From: Rubrobacter tropicus
Lineage (GTDB): Bacteria; Actinomycetota; Rubrobacteria; Rubrobacterales; Rubrobacteraceae
NCBI RefSeq assembly: GCF_011492945.1
Contig: NZ_CP045119.1
Location: 806,001 to 870,000, forward strand
DNA length: 64,000 nucleotides
Reading direction: 5' to 3'
Shown: one piece after another, positions 43,559-52,689 of the stretch
Layout: every line of letters begins with the position of its first letter
Numbering within the stretch: the first letter of the stretch is position 1
Made by a program: the position numbers and the translations under genes
Notes under the pieces: generated by a model
What the model saw: the letters and a program-made list of their open reading frames with translations, nothing else
What the model was told of the DNA's origin: nothing
Database searches by the model: none

Positions 43559-45070
43559 CTAGCCGAGCGTGAACGGGTCGCGCGTTTTGCCCGAGAGCTC
43601 GACCCAGACGGTCTTGGTCTGGGTGTATTCGCCCACGGACTCCAGCCCGTTCTCCCTGCCGATGCCGCTCGACTTGTAACCGCCGAACGGCGCGGTGAAA
43701 GAGACGGTTCGGTAGGCGTTGATCCAGACCGTTCCGGCCCGCAGGGCGTGGGCCACCCTGTGGGCCCGCTGGACGTCCTTTGTCCAGACGGCCCCGGCCA
43801 GCCCGTAGGGCGTGTCGTTGGCCTGCCGGACGACCTCCTCTTCGCTCCCGGCGCGGATAACGGAGAGGACGGGGCCGAAGATCTCCTCCCTCGCCACCTT
43901 CATCCCGTTGTCCACGCCCGTGAGTATGGTCGGCTCGATAAAGTAACCGTCCTTCAGCTCCTCCGTGTCGGGCCTCTTGCCGCCGAATGCGAGGTCGGCC
44001 CCCTCTTCCTGACCCTCCCTGATGTAGCCTTGGATCTTCTCCAACTGCTCCTGGAAGGCGACCGGCCCCATCTCGGACTCCGCCTCCAAGGGGTTGCCGA
44101 GCTTTATGGTCTTCGCCTTCTCGGAGAGGGCCCCGACCAGCTCGTCGTGGACCTTCTCGTGCACTATGAGCCTGGAGCCCGCCATGCACGTCTGGCCCGT
44201 GGCGGCGAAGATGCCGGACACGACGCCATTGACGGCGGCCTCGATGTCCGCGTCCTCGAACACGATGTTGGGGGACTTGCCGCCGAGCTCGAGCGTCACC
44301 TTGGCTAGGTGGTCAGCCGCGTCTTTCATTACCAGTTTGCCCGTCTCCGTAGAACCGGTGAAGGCGACCTTGTCCACCATGGGGTGCCGGGCCAGGGGCG
44401 ACCCTGTCGCCGGGCCGTACCCGGTCACGACGTTGAAGACACCGGGCGGGAAGCCCGCCTCCTCGAAGAGCTTCGCGAACTCCAAGGTGGACGCCGGGGT
44501 CTGCTCGGCGGGCTTGGCGACGAAGGTGCAGCCGGCCGCCAGGGCCGGGGCGAGCTTCCAGGTGAGCAGCAGTAGGGGGGAGTTCCACGGCACGATGGCG
44601 CCGACCACCCCCACGGGTTCCCTCCTCGTGTACACGAAAAAGTTGGGGTTGTGGGAAGGGATGGTGTCGCCCTGGATCTTGTCGGCTGCGCCCGCGAAGT
44701 AGTAGTACCACTCGGGCAAGGCCCTCATCTGGCCTTCCATTTCCCTGAGTAGCTTGCCGTTGTCGGTGCTCTCGATGATGGCAAGCTCCTCCGCGTTCTC
44801 CGCGATAAGCTCCGCCAAACGCCGCATCAAACGCGCTCTCTCGGTTCCGGTCATCCTGGACCACGGCCCTCCGTCGAAGGCCGCCCTGGCCGCCCGTACC
44901 GCCCGATCCACGTCCTCCTCCCCGGCCTCGGGCGCCGTGGCCCATGCCCTGCCCGTGTAGGGGTTTACGCTCCTGAACGCCTTGCCCGAACGGGCTCCGA
45001 CCCATTCGCCCCCGACGAGCATGCGGTACTCCCTGGTCTCCTCTGCCAGAGGGGCCTCTATCGGTCGCAT
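43559..45070 (-). CDS. Aldehyde dehydrogenase
   Basis: NAD(P)-dependent; 503 residues from ATG 45070, which has GAGAGGAGAGG ahead. PWNSPLLLLTWKLAPALAAG, Glu in TLELGGKSPNIVF, catalytic Cys in AATGQTCMAGSRL, and EEIFGPVLSV. The FTGSTETGK loop and tail (FGGYKSSGIGRENG) resemble betaine- or aromatic-aldehyde dehydrogenases. Third gene of an operon with a small protein and an alpha/beta hydrolase; a strong hairpin separates it from the hydrolase. Confidence 0.93.
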   Translation of the reverse strand: MRPIEAPLAEETREYRMLVGGEWVGARSGKAFRSVNPYTGRAWATAPEAGEEDVDRAVRAARAAFDGGPWSRMTGTERARLMRRLAELIAENAEELAIIESTDNGKLLREMEGQMRALPEWYYYFAGAADKIQGDTIPSHNPNFFVYTRREPVGVVGAIVPWNSPLLLLTWKLAPALAAGCTFVAKPAEQTPASTLEFAKLFEEAGFPPGVFNVVTGYGPATGSPLARHPMVDKVAFTGSTETGKLVMKDAADHLAKVTLELGGKSPNIVFEDADIEAAVNGVVSGIFAATGQTCMAGSRLIVHEKVHDELVGALSEKAKTIKLGNPLEAESEMGPVAFQEQLEKIQGYIREGQEEGADLAFGGKRPDTEELKDGYFIEPTILTGVDNGMKVAREEIFGPVLSVIRAGSEEEVVRQANDTPYGLAGAVWTKDVQRAHRVAHALRAGTVWINAYRTVSFTAPFGGYKSSGIGRENGLESVGEYTQTKTVWVELSGKTRDPFTLG

Positions 45071-45153
45071 ATCCCTCTCCTCTCGCTGCACCGCGCCGCG
45101 ACGGTTACACCCCTCCCCAAACTAACAGAGGCCCCCGCTCCGGGCCAGGACGA

Positions 45154-45190
45154 GGCGGGCCGGCGGGTACAACCTCCTCGCCGGCCCGCC
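45154..45190 (-). terminator. Intercistronic hairpin
   Basis: GGCGGGCCGGCG and CGCCGGCCCGCC form a 12-base perfect stem around a 13-base loop, between the hydrolase stop and the ALDH start. No T run follows; partial termination or mRNA processing is likely. Confidence 0.5.
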
Positions 45191-45209
45191 GCCTTCTCCG
45201 GGATTCTTC

Positions 45210-46073
45210 TCAGGCCCTTGCGGTCTCGCGCTCCGTTGCTTTCACCTTATCCAGCACGGGCATGAGGTACTTCTTGAACGTCTCTGGGTTCTCGCACATG
45301 GGGAAGTGCCCTATCTCCTCCATGATGATGCACTCGGACCCCTTGACCTTCTCTGCCGTCTTCTCGGTCATCTCCGGCGTGCAAGCAAAATCGTAGACGC
45401 CCGTCATGAAGTAGATGGGAACGTTGCCCGTGATCTTATCGTTCAGCTCCCGGAAGTCGTGGTCGACGCTGTAGAAGTGGAGGTCGCCTCTGAAGATCCC
45501 GGGCCCACCCTGGCTGTAGTACCACCAGGTCTCCCACCTGTAGTCCTCCGGGCTCTGCGGTGCCATCAGGCCGAAGATGGACGTGGCGCAAGCCTCCCCT
45601 CCGTGCACGTGCGGGTGCTCGAGCCAGGAGATGTACCAGCCGGGAGAATGGTCGCACGCCTCGATCGCGATAAGCGCCCGCACCCGCTCCTCGAAGTTGA
45701 GCGCCAGGTGCAGGCAGATGTTGCCGCCCATGGAACTGCCCATGATGACGGGCTTCTCCAGCTCGAGGGCCTCGCAGAAGGCCATCACGAACTCCGAGTA
45801 GAACTTCGCCGTGAGACGATACTCTTCCCTCTCGAAACCCACAGGCGGTATGGACTTCCCGTGGCGCGGGAGGTCGAGCGCGATGACGCGGAAATCGCCG
45901 TTGATGTCGGGGTCGCAGAGCTGGTGCCTGTACTCGCGGGAGTCCGTGCCAGCCGTGTGCAAACAAACCAGGGGGATCCCCTCGCCGGCCTCCTCGTAGA
46001 ACACCCGGTATTCGTACCCGCCGTAGGGCACGTGGACGTACCTGCCCGTGATCGGCTCGTGGGTTGCGCTCAT
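45210..46073 (-). CDS. Alpha/beta hydrolase
   Basis: 287 residues. Oxyanion strand VCLHTAGTD, RVIALDLPRHGKS, nucleophile elbow VIMGSSMGGN (Ser), acid in TGVYDFACTP and catalytic His in EEIGHFPMCE. Cap region rich in Trp and Tyr (WETWWYYSQGG). Related proteins are C-C hydrolases, lactonases and epoxide hydrolases; reaction unknown. ATG start with GGAAGGAGG, 15 bases after the small gene that precedes it. Confidence 0.9.
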   Translation of the reverse strand: MSATHEPITGRYVHVPYGGYEYRVFYEEAGEGIPLVCLHTAGTDSREYRHQLCDPDINGDFRVIALDLPRHGKSIPPVGFEREEYRLTAKFYSEFVMAFCEALELEKPVIMGSSMGGNICLHLALNFEERVRALIAIEACDHSPGWYISWLEHPHVHGGEACATSIFGLMAPQSPEDYRWETWWYYSQGGPGIFRGDLHFYSVDHDFRELNDKITGNVPIYFMTGVYDFACTPEMTEKTAEKVKGSECIIMEEIGHFPMCENPETFKKYLMPVLDKVKATERETARA

Positions 46074-46088
46074 CTCGTTGCCTCCTTC

Positions 46089-46511
46089 CTACACCCTCGT
46101 GGCACGCTCTTCGACCACCGCGTGATCCGGGACCTCCCGCATCCGGGCGAGCATCCACGTCAGGGCGCGTATGTTCTGCCACATGATCTTGACGTTGCCG
46201 TCCATCTGCAGACGTCCGTGCAGGGGATGCGCCATGGCCCAGATGTCGTTGTACATTGGCGGCGGCACCTTCTGCGTGAACCTCTCCCACGACTCGACCG
46301 GGGCACGCAACGCGAAGGTCCACGGCGTCTCTATGCTCAGGTTGTCGGTGATGCGCTCGATGCGTCCCTCACGAACGGAGACGCGGTACTCCTTGTCGCC
46401 AAAACCAAGCAAGAAATCTGTCGTGAAGTACCTGCCGATCATCGGCAACGTCGAATCCTCGTTGACGTCGTCTTGCCAGGCATTCATCCACTGCGAATCG
46501 AACTGCGCCAC
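46089..46511 (-). CDS. Small protein, possibly SCP2/DUF-like lipid-binding fold
   Basis: 140 residues: MAQFDSQWMNAWQDDVNED, then GFGDKEYRVSVREGRIERI and FALRAPVESWERFTQ, and the DGNVKIMWQNIRALTWML helix. The pattern (KEY-VSVR-G, W-RF, GD-K-MWQN) recalls SCP2-like sterol-carrier domains that bind a hydrophobic substrate. First gene of the operon with the hydrolase and ALDH; its promoter holds a triple ATGTACAT array. ATG start with GGAAGGAGGAGC. Confidence 0.65.
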   Translation of the reverse strand: MAQFDSQWMNAWQDDVNEDSTLPMIGRYFTTDFLLGFGDKEYRVSVREGRIERITDNLSIETPWTFALRAPVESWERFTQKVPPPMYNDIWAMAHPLHGRLQMDGNVKIMWQNIRALTWMLARMREVPDHAVVEERATRV

Positions 46512-46602
46512 GGGCTCCTCCTTCCAGCCATGGCCTTACATTCCCACCGAAAGCCCCACGCGTCGATCACATGGCGTCCTCCTTGTTACCCTTCTTCCTT
46601 GC

Positions 46603-46681
46603 AGGGTAATGTACGTATAAATAATTGTCAAGTTGGTAATGTACATATTTTTGTATTGAACATGATCATTAAAATGTACAT
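46603..46681 (-). promoter_or_regulatory. Promoter with three ATGTACAT operators
   Basis: AT-rich. On the minus strand TTGACA (46631-46626), 17 bases, TACCCT (46608-46603). Three copies of the palindrome ATGTACRT lie at 46609-46616, 46639-46646 and 46674-46681, spaced 30 and 35 bases (about three helix turns), covering the spacer and the region above the -35. Looks like cooperative repressor binding; the regulator is not identified. Confidence 0.6.
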
Positions 46682-47010
46682 AATGGCGATCGATTGATGG
46701 GCGTCTTCATGAGCTCGTGTGCCATGAGGTAAACGTTGTTCGGTGTAAGACAGGCAAGGAGAGTCGGATGGAAGTTATGGAGAACCGGAGAGTCCTATCA
46801 TACGAGCGTTTTGGGGGTGAAAGCGCCGGTGGTCATCGCCCAGGGTGCTTTGCTGCCCGATCAAACGTGGCTCGGCGCACGGTCGCACGACCTGCCAGGA
46901 GACGGGGGATTTGATGAAACGAGCTTTTTATTCTCGTGGGAACGCCGGGGTGCCACGATGAATACTGGCACGTCTCGCCCGTACACCGATATCGCGGAGG
47001 GAAAGAGATC
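46682..47010. other. Intergenic region before the PrpD gene
   Basis: About 330 bases between divergent operons. Short open frames here have no ribosome site or family. No clear promoter for the plus strand apart from the shared AT-rich block to the left. Confidence 0.4.
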
Positions 47011-48396
47011 ATGAGCGAAACCGTTACCGTTCGTCATTCGACCCGGGAGCTTGCCTCTTTCCTGGCGCGGCTTCGCTTCGACGACATCCCGGACGAGGCC
47101 GTGGAGCGCACCAAAGACCTCTTCCTGGACTGGGTCGGCTCCGCCCTCGCGGGCAGCAACGAGCGCCCGGTACGCACCCTCGAACGTTTCGCCAGGGAGA
47201 TGGGGCCGGCCGGGGGACCCAGCGAAGACCTGACCTCGCGCCGGCGCACATCGCCGCTCTTCGCCGCGCTCGTCAACGGCGCCGCCTCGCACGTCGTCGA
47301 GCAGGATGACCTGCACAACGCCTCCGTCTTCCACCCGGCGACCGTCGTCTTTCCGGCCGCGCTCGCAGCGGCCCAGCAGACCGGGGCATCAGGAAGGGAG
47401 TTCCTGGCCGCCTCCGTCGCCGGCTACGAGGCGGGGGTGAGGGTCGGTAGATTTCTCGGCCGCTCCCACTACAGGGTCTTCCACACGACCGGAACGGCGG
47501 GCACGCTCGCGGCCGCTGCTGCCGTCTCGCACCTGCTCGGCGCCGGCGAAGAGACGACGCTTCACGCTTTGGGCTCGGCCGGGACCCAGGCGGCCGGGCT
47601 CTGGGAGTTTTTGCGCGACGCCGCCGACTCCAAGCAGCTCCACACCGCCAAGGCCGCCTCGGACGGGCTCCTCGCGGCCTACCTCGCCCGCGACGGCTTC
47701 ACCGGCGCCGGGCGTATCCTGGAGGGGGAGAGGGGGATGGCCGCCGGCATGTCCTCCGACGCAGATCCGAACAAGCTGGTCGAGGGGCTCGGGGCGAGCT
47801 GGGCCGTGCTCGAGACCTCCTTCAAGTACCACGCCTCCTGCCGCCACACCCACCCCGCCGCCGACGCGCTGCTAAAAGGGATGCGGGAGCACCGGCTCGC
47901 GGCCGACGACATCACCCGTGTCCGGGCCTGCGTCCACCAGGCGGCCATAGACGTGCTCGGGCCGGTCACGGACCCGCGTACGATCCACCAGTCCAAGTTC
48001 TCCATGGGTTTCGTGCTAGCCGTGATCGCGCGAAACGGCAGCGCCGGGATAAACGACTTCACCGAGGAGGCGCTCGGGGACGCGGCGTTGCGTCGATTCA
48101 GCGACAAGGTCGAGATGGTCCTCGACTCCGAAGTGGACGCGGCCTATCCGCGGCGTTGGATCGGTCTCGTGGAGATAGAGACGAAGGGCGGCGGGCGATT
48201 CACCTCGCGCGTCGATGTGCCGAAGGGCGACCCGGGGAACACGCTGGGCTGCGAAGAGTTGGAGGAGAAGGCGCGGAACCTGGCCGCGTACGGGGGCGGG
48301 GCATCGGAGGGGGAGATGGATCGGATAGTGGCCCGCATCTGGGGCCTGGAAGAGGAGACGGACGTGCGAGATCTTCTACCGGAGGGTTCGGAGTGA
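47011..48396 (+). CDS. MmgE/PrpD family protein
   Basis: 461 residues, the 2-methylcitrate dehydratase / aconitate decarboxylase fold. STRELASFLARLRFDDIPDEAV, LDWVGSALAG, NGAASHVVEQDDLHNASVFHP and FKYHASCRHTHPAADAL carry the conserved active-site His and Lys of the family. ATG start with GGAGGGAAAGAG; a longer in-frame extension has no site. Overlaps the next gene. In this context (acyl-CoA dehydrogenase, class III CoA transferase) a branched dicarboxylate such as itaconate or methylcitrate is possible; not resolvable. Confidence 0.92.
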   Translation: MSETVTVRHSTRELASFLARLRFDDIPDEAVERTKDLFLDWVGSALAGSNERPVRTLERFAREMGPAGGPSEDLTSRRRTSPLFAALVNGAASHVVEQDDLHNASVFHPATVVFPAALAAAQQTGASGREFLAASVAGYEAGVRVGRFLGRSHYRVFHTTGTAGTLAAAAAVSHLLGAGEETTLHALGSAGTQAAGLWEFLRDAADSKQLHTAKAASDGLLAAYLARDGFTGAGRILEGERGMAAGMSSDADPNKLVEGLGASWAVLETSFKYHASCRHTHPAADALLKGMREHRLAADDITRVRACVHQAAIDVLGPVTDPRTIHQSKFSMGFVLAVIARNGSAGINDFTEEALGDAALRRFSDKVEMVLDSEVDAAYPRRWIGLVEIETKGGGRFTSRVDVPKGDPGNTLGCEELEEKARNLAAYGGGASEGEMDRIVARIWGLEEETDVRDLLPEGSE

Positions 48397-49556
48397 GCCG
48401 TCCCGACCAGCACGAGCAGTTGCGCCGGTCGGTCCGCGAGGTGTGCGCGGCGTTCCCGGACTCCTACTGGCGCGGGCTCGACGCGAAGAGGGAGTACCCG
48501 GAGGAGTTCGTCCGGGCCATGTCGGAGAAGAGGTACCTCGCCGCCCTGATCCCCGAGGAGTACGGCGGTCTGGGGATGAACCTCACCCAGGCCTCGGTCA
48601 TCCTCGAAGAGATCAACCGCTCCGGCGGCAACGCCCAGCCGGCCCACGCCCAGGTCTACACGATGGGGACCCTGCTCAGGCACGGTTCGGAGGAGCAGAA
48701 GAAGGAGTACCTGCCGAAGATAGCGAGCGGCGAGCTCAGGCTGCAGGCCTTCGGCGTAACGGAGCCCGAGGCCGGTACCGACACCACCCAGTTGACGACG
48801 ACCGCCCGGCGAAGCCCCGACGGCGACCACTACGTCATAAACGGGCGCAAGATCTACATCTCTCGCGTCCGGCACTCGGACTACATGATCCTGCTGGCCC
48901 GCACCACCCCGCTCGACGAGGTGAGACGGAAGTCCGAGGGACTCTCCGTCTTTATCTTCGATTTGCGCGAGGCCGTCGGCAACGGCCTCACGGTCAAGCC
49001 CAGGCGGGTGATGATCAACAACGAGACCAACGAGCTCCTCTTCGAGGACCTGCGCATCCCGGCGGGCGGCCTGATCGGCGAGGAGGGCAAAGGCTTCCGC
49101 TACATACTCGACGGTATGAACGCCGAGCGCATCCTGATCGCCGCCGAGTGCGTCGGCAACGGCCGGTGGTTCGTGGACCGCGCCACCGAGCGGGCCAATG
49201 AACGCGCGGTCTTCGGCCGCCCGATAGGACAGAACCAGGGCATCCAGTTCCCCCTCGCCCGGGCGCACGTAAGCGTCGAGGCCGCCGACCTAATGCGCTT
49301 TCGGGCCGCGGAGTTGTTCGAGGCGGGCGAGCCGTGCGGCGCCGAGGCGAACATGGCCCTGTACCTGGCCGCCGACGCCTCCTGGGAGGCCGCGAACGCG
49401 GCGATGCAGACCTTCGGCGGCTACTCCTACGACGCCGAGTACGACGTGGAGCGCAAGTTCAGGGAGACCCGGCTCTTCCAGGTGGCCCCGATCTCGACGA
49501 ACCTGATCCTCTCCTACGTCGGCGAGCACGTCCTGGGCCTGCCGAGGTCTTTCTAA
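48393..49556 (+). CDS. Acyl-CoA dehydrogenase family protein
   Basis: FAD flavoprotein, alpha,beta-desaturation of an acyl-CoA. 387 residues from the GTG that overlaps the PrpD stop. EEYGGLGMN, FGVTEPEAGTDTTQL (FAD contacts), ARTTPLDEVRR, ERILIAAECVGNGR and FGRPIGQNQGIQF. The C-terminal segment RETRLFQVAPISTNLI stands where MCAD-type enzymes have YEGT, so the usual C-terminal catalytic Glu is missing; some branches keep the base elsewhere. Coupled to the CoA transferase after it. Confidence 0.92.
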   Translation: MSRPDQHEQLRRSVREVCAAFPDSYWRGLDAKREYPEEFVRAMSEKRYLAALIPEEYGGLGMNLTQASVILEEINRSGGNAQPAHAQVYTMGTLLRHGSEEQKKEYLPKIASGELRLQAFGVTEPEAGTDTTQLTTTARRSPDGDHYVINGRKIYISRVRHSDYMILLARTTPLDEVRRKSEGLSVFIFDLREAVGNGLTVKPRRVMINNETNELLFEDLRIPAGGLIGEEGKGFRYILDGMNAERILIAAECVGNGRWFVDRATERANERAVFGRPIGQNQGIQFPLARAHVSVEAADLMRFRAAELFEAGEPCGAEANMALYLAADASWEAANAAMQTFGGYSYDAEYDVERKFRETRLFQVAPISTNLILSYVGEHVLGLPRSF

Positions 49557-49557
49557 A

Positions 49558-50736
49558 GTGTTGCCCCTGGACGGCATGACCGTCGTCGCTTTAGAGCAGG
49601 CCGTCGCCGCCCCCTTCGCCACCCGCCAGCTCGCCGACCTCGGCGCCCGCGTGATAAAGGTCGAGCGCCCGGGGGTCGGGGACTTCGCCCGCGGCTACGA
49701 CGAGACGGTAAACGGCCTCGCAAGCCACTTTGTCTGGCTCAACCGCTCGAAGGAATCCCTGACGCTCAACCTCAAGGAGGACGGCGCGAAAGGGGTGCTG
49801 CACCGCCTCATCGAAAGGGCCGACGTCTTCGTCCAGAATCTGGCCCCCGGGGCGGCCGAACGCCTGGGTCTCGGGGCCGATGAGCTTAGGAGGGAGCATC
49901 CGCGCCTGATCCACTGCTCCATCTCCGGCTACGGTGGGGGCGGCCCCTACGCCCAGAAGAAGGCCTACGACCTCCTCGTCCAGTGCGAGGCGGGACTCGT
50001 CTCGATCACCGGGACGCCCGAGACCCCATCGAAGGTCGGTATCTCGATAGCGGACATCGCGGCGGGGATGTACGCCTACTCCGGCATCCTCTCCGCGCTG
50101 CTGCGCCGGGAACGCGCCGGCGAGGGTGCTGTGCTGGAGGTCTCGATGCTGGAAGCCCTCGGCGAGTGGATGGGCTTCCCGGCCTACTTCGCCGGCTACG
50201 GCGACAAAGAGCCGCAGAGGAGCGGGGCGAGCCACGCCGCCATCGCGCCTTACGGGCCATTCGAGTGCGGCGACGGGGGGGTGATCTTCCTCGGCATCCA
50301 GAACGAGCGGGAGTGGGAGAGCTTCTGCGAAGTCGTGCTCGGCCAGCCCGCCCTCGCCCGGGACGAGCGCTTCGCGACCAACTCCGAGAGGGTCGCCAAC
50401 AGGGACGTCCTGCACCGGGAGATCGAAGCCATCTTCGAAGGGCTCTCCTCCGAGGAGGCGATCGAACGCCTGGAAACAGCGAAGATTGCAAACGCCCGGA
50501 TGAGGACCGTCCGGGACTTCCTCGACCATCCCCAGCTGGAGGCCCGCAATCGCTGGCGCGAGGTGGGCTCGCCGGCGGGCCCGCTTCGGGCCCTCATCCC
50601 CCCGGTCAGTATGCGGGGCGTGGAGAGCGCCATGAAACCCATCCCGGATGTAGGGGAGCACACAGACGCCATCCTCGAAGAACTCGGCCTCGACGCCGGG
50701 ACGGTCGCCGATCTGCGGGATAGGGGCGCAGTCTAG
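49558..50736 (+). CDS. CaiB/BaiF class III CoA transferase
   Basis: 392 residues. Moves CoA between organic acids. GMTVVALEQAVAAPFATRQLADLGARVIKVERP at the start, NLAPGAAERLGLG, and the catalytic aspartate in GISIADIAAGMYAYSGIL near 165; SYxxGGxxPxR-like EVSMLEALGEWMGFP. Related to itaconate/mesaconate- and carnitine-type transferases. GTG start one base after the preceding stop. With the dehydrogenase and PrpD genes it activates and processes one acid. Confidence 0.93.
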   Translation: MLPLDGMTVVALEQAVAAPFATRQLADLGARVIKVERPGVGDFARGYDETVNGLASHFVWLNRSKESLTLNLKEDGAKGVLHRLIERADVFVQNLAPGAAERLGLGADELRREHPRLIHCSISGYGGGGPYAQKKAYDLLVQCEAGLVSITGTPETPSKVGISIADIAAGMYAYSGILSALLRRERAGEGAVLEVSMLEALGEWMGFPAYFAGYGDKEPQRSGASHAAIAPYGPFECGDGGVIFLGIQNEREWESFCEVVLGQPALARDERFATNSERVANRDVLHREIEAIFEGLSSEEAIERLETAKIANARMRTVRDFLDHPQLEARNRWREVGSPAGPLRALIPPVSMRGVESAMKPIPDVGEHTDAILEELGLDAGTVADLRDRGAV

Positions 50737-50824
50737 GTCAGCTGGAAGTGGGCGTCTCCGGTACATCGTCTTGACGTCGGTTCTGCAGGAAGCGTCCGGA
50801 AAGCGTTCAGAAGGAGCAACACGG

Positions 50825-51544
50825 ATGGAACCGAATCTCGAAGGGGTAAAGGCGCTCGCGTTCGACGTGTTCGGGACCGTGGTCGATTACCGGACCACGA
50901 TCGTCGCTGAGGGCCAGCGCCTCGGTGAGGCCGGGGGAATAGAGATCGACTGGGCCGCCTTCGCCGACGCCTGGCGCGGGCGCTACCGCCCTTCGATGGA
51001 CCGCGTCATGCGCGGCGAGCTTCCCTGGACGAACCTGGACGCCCTGCACCGGGCGGCCCTCGAAGAGTTGCTCGCGGAGTTCGGCGTTTCGGGGCTCTCG
51101 GAGGAGGAGAAACAGCGCCTCAACGGCGTGTGGCATCGCCTGCGGCCCTGGGGGGACTCCGTTCCCGGGCTGCTCCGGCTCAAGACGCGCTTCGTGCTCG
51201 CCACCCTCTCCAACGGCAACGTCCGGCTCCTGGTCGACATGGCCAAAAACGCAGGGCTGCCGTGGGACCTGATCTTCTCCGCCGAGCTCGCGCGGGCCTA
51301 CAAGCCCGACCCGAGGGCCTACCGGATGCTCCAGGAACTCCTCATGCTGAATCCGAACGAGATAATGATGGTGGCCGCCCACCAGGACGACCTTCGCGCG
51401 GCGCAGGATCTGGGCTTCAAGGCGGCGTTCGTCATGCGCCCGCTGGAGCACGGCCCGCAGGCCGTCCCGGACCTGACCGCCGACCCCTCCTTCGACGTGG
51501 TCGCCACCGACCTCGTCGACCTTGCCCGCCAGCTCGGGTTGTAG
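50825..51544 (+). CDS. Haloacid dehalogenase type II (HAD) family protein
   Basis: 239 residues. Nucleophile Asp in ALAFDVFGTVVDY, second HAD motif FVLATLSNGNVRLL (Ser-Asn), Lys in YKPDPRAYRM, and motif IV MMVAAHQDDLRAAQ. L-2-haloacid dehalogenases have this layout, but the phosphatase branch cannot be excluded. ATG start with AAGGAG about 10 bases upstream; in-frame codons before it are not needed. Lies 90 bases after the CoA transferase. Confidence 0.88.
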   Translation: MEPNLEGVKALAFDVFGTVVDYRTTIVAEGQRLGEAGGIEIDWAAFADAWRGRYRPSMDRVMRGELPWTNLDALHRAALEELLAEFGVSGLSEEEKQRLNGVWHRLRPWGDSVPGLLRLKTRFVLATLSNGNVRLLVDMAKNAGLPWDLIFSAELARAYKPDPRAYRMLQELLMLNPNEIMMVAAHQDDLRAAQDLGFKAAFVMRPLEHGPQAVPDLTADPSFDVVATDLVDLARQLGL

Positions 51545-51581
51545 CGAGAAGAAAGAGACCGGGAGGTTCCGGTCAGTACAG

Positions 51582-51708
51582 CCTTCAGCTTTCAGCCATC
51601 AGCTTTCAGCAAGAACGAAAAGCTGATGGCTGAGAGCGAAGGCCGCAAGGCCGGAGCGGGCTGATGGCTGACCGCGCGGATTGTGGAGGCGGCGCCTCCA
51701 CAATCCGC
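51582..51708. repeat. Complete TCAGC-heptamer/hairpin element (copy D)
   Basis: Order: TCAGCTT, TCAGCCA, TCAGCTT, TCAGCAA; A-rich loop; AGCTGATGGCTGAGAGC as complement; hairpin GGCC-GCAA-GGCC; GAGCGGGC; CTGATGGCTGACCGC; then GCGGATTGTGGAGGC-GGC-GCCTCCACAATCCGC (51676-51708, 15-base perfect stem). Almost the same sequence and order as 62092-62217. Confidence 0.8.
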
Positions 51709-51721
51709 TCTAGGGCGGAGG

Positions 51722-52648
51722 ATGCCCGGATCTCGTATCCTGTCACGCGTGACGGGATCGAAGAAACCGCTGCCGCCCGGGTCTTTGGCGGAGCTCGCCC
51801 CGCCGAACGAAGACCGGACTTACTTCGAGAACGGCGGGGACCACCCTTTCCTGCAAGACGCCGGCGGCTTCGAGCTGGTGAACGCCTGGTGGATGGCGGA
51901 GGCGTCGCTGCTCGCTTACGCGGACGAGGACTTTGTCGGCGCGCGTCTCCGGGAGGCCGGCCTCCCGGAGGTGGCGCACTTTCATGGCGAGAGCACCCAG
52001 TGCTACGCCGCCCACGACGACGACTTCGTGATCGTGGCCTTCAGCGGCTCGGATATGCGCGAGCGCAAGGGCAACAACGTCTTCGACGCCCTCGCCGACT
52101 GGATGGTCAACCTGAGCTTCGACACCGTTCCCTCCGAACGCGGCGGACGGGTACACAGGGGCTTCAGCGAGGCCCTGGACGAGGTCTGGGGCGACGAAGC
52201 CGGGGGACTCGAGGGCCACCTCGACGGGCTTTGCGGGGAGGGATCGAAGGAGGTCTGGTTCACGGGCCACAGCCTGGGAGGGGCGCTCGCCACGCTCGCC
52301 GCCGGCCGTTACGAGCGGGCGCCCGAGGTGTACACGTTCGGCGCGCCGCGCGTGGGGGACGAAGAGTACGTAGAAAGCCTTGACGTCCCCGTGTACCGTT
52401 TCGTCAACGGGAGGGATGCCGTCTCCAAGCTCCCGCTGCGGGGACCATACCGGCACGCCGGCGTCGAGAAGTACATAGACGACGAGGGGCGCATCCACGA
52501 CGGGAAACCGGGTGGGGAAGGGCTGCGCGCCAAGGGCGGCAGGGCCGTCGGCAGGCTACTCACCACGAAGCCTTCGGGGGGAGCTTTGCGGGATCACGCC
52601 CCCATCCTCTACGCGATCCATATCTGGAACGCCTACGTCGAGGGATAG
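51722..52648 (+). CDS. Class 3 lipase family protein
   Basis: 308 residues from ATG 51722; the in-frame codons before it lie inside the repeat element. Alpha/beta-hydrolase of the lipase_3 type: FVIVAFSGSDMRERKGNN (oxyanion), RVHRGFSEALDEVW, nucleophile elbow WFTGHSLGGALATL, YTFGAPRVGDEEY with the acid in NGRDAVSKLP and His in KPSGGALRDHAP. No signal peptide, so probably intracellular. GGCGGAGG abuts the ATG with no spacing, so a GTG at 51749 is the alternative start. Confidence 0.88.
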   Translation: MPGSRILSRVTGSKKPLPPGSLAELAPPNEDRTYFENGGDHPFLQDAGGFELVNAWWMAEASLLAYADEDFVGARLREAGLPEVAHFHGESTQCYAAHDDDFVIVAFSGSDMRERKGNNVFDALADWMVNLSFDTVPSERGGRVHRGFSEALDEVWGDEAGGLEGHLDGLCGEGSKEVWFTGHSLGGALATLAAGRYERAPEVYTFGAPRVGDEEYVESLDVPVYRFVNGRDAVSKLPLRGPYRHAGVEKYIDDEGRIHDGKPGGEGLRAKGGRAVGRLLTTKPSGGALRDHAPILYAIHIWNAYVEG

Positions 52649-52679
52649 CTATCAGCTTTCAGCGGTCAGCTTTCAGCTA
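52649..52679. repeat. Half TCAGC-heptamer element (copy E)
   Basis: TCAGCTT, TCAGCGG, TCAGCTT, TCAGCTA directly after the lipase stop; no complementary arm or hairpin follows. Between convergent genes. Confidence 0.65.
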
Positions 52680-52689
52680 CCGATACGGA

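Noticed and set aside
46717-47010. Small frames upstream of the PrpD gene
   Set aside because: No family, overlapping frames, and only the ATG at 47011 has a proper ribosome site.
51683-51721. Upstream start for the lipase
   Set aside because: Lies within the palindromic repeat and would translate repeat DNA.
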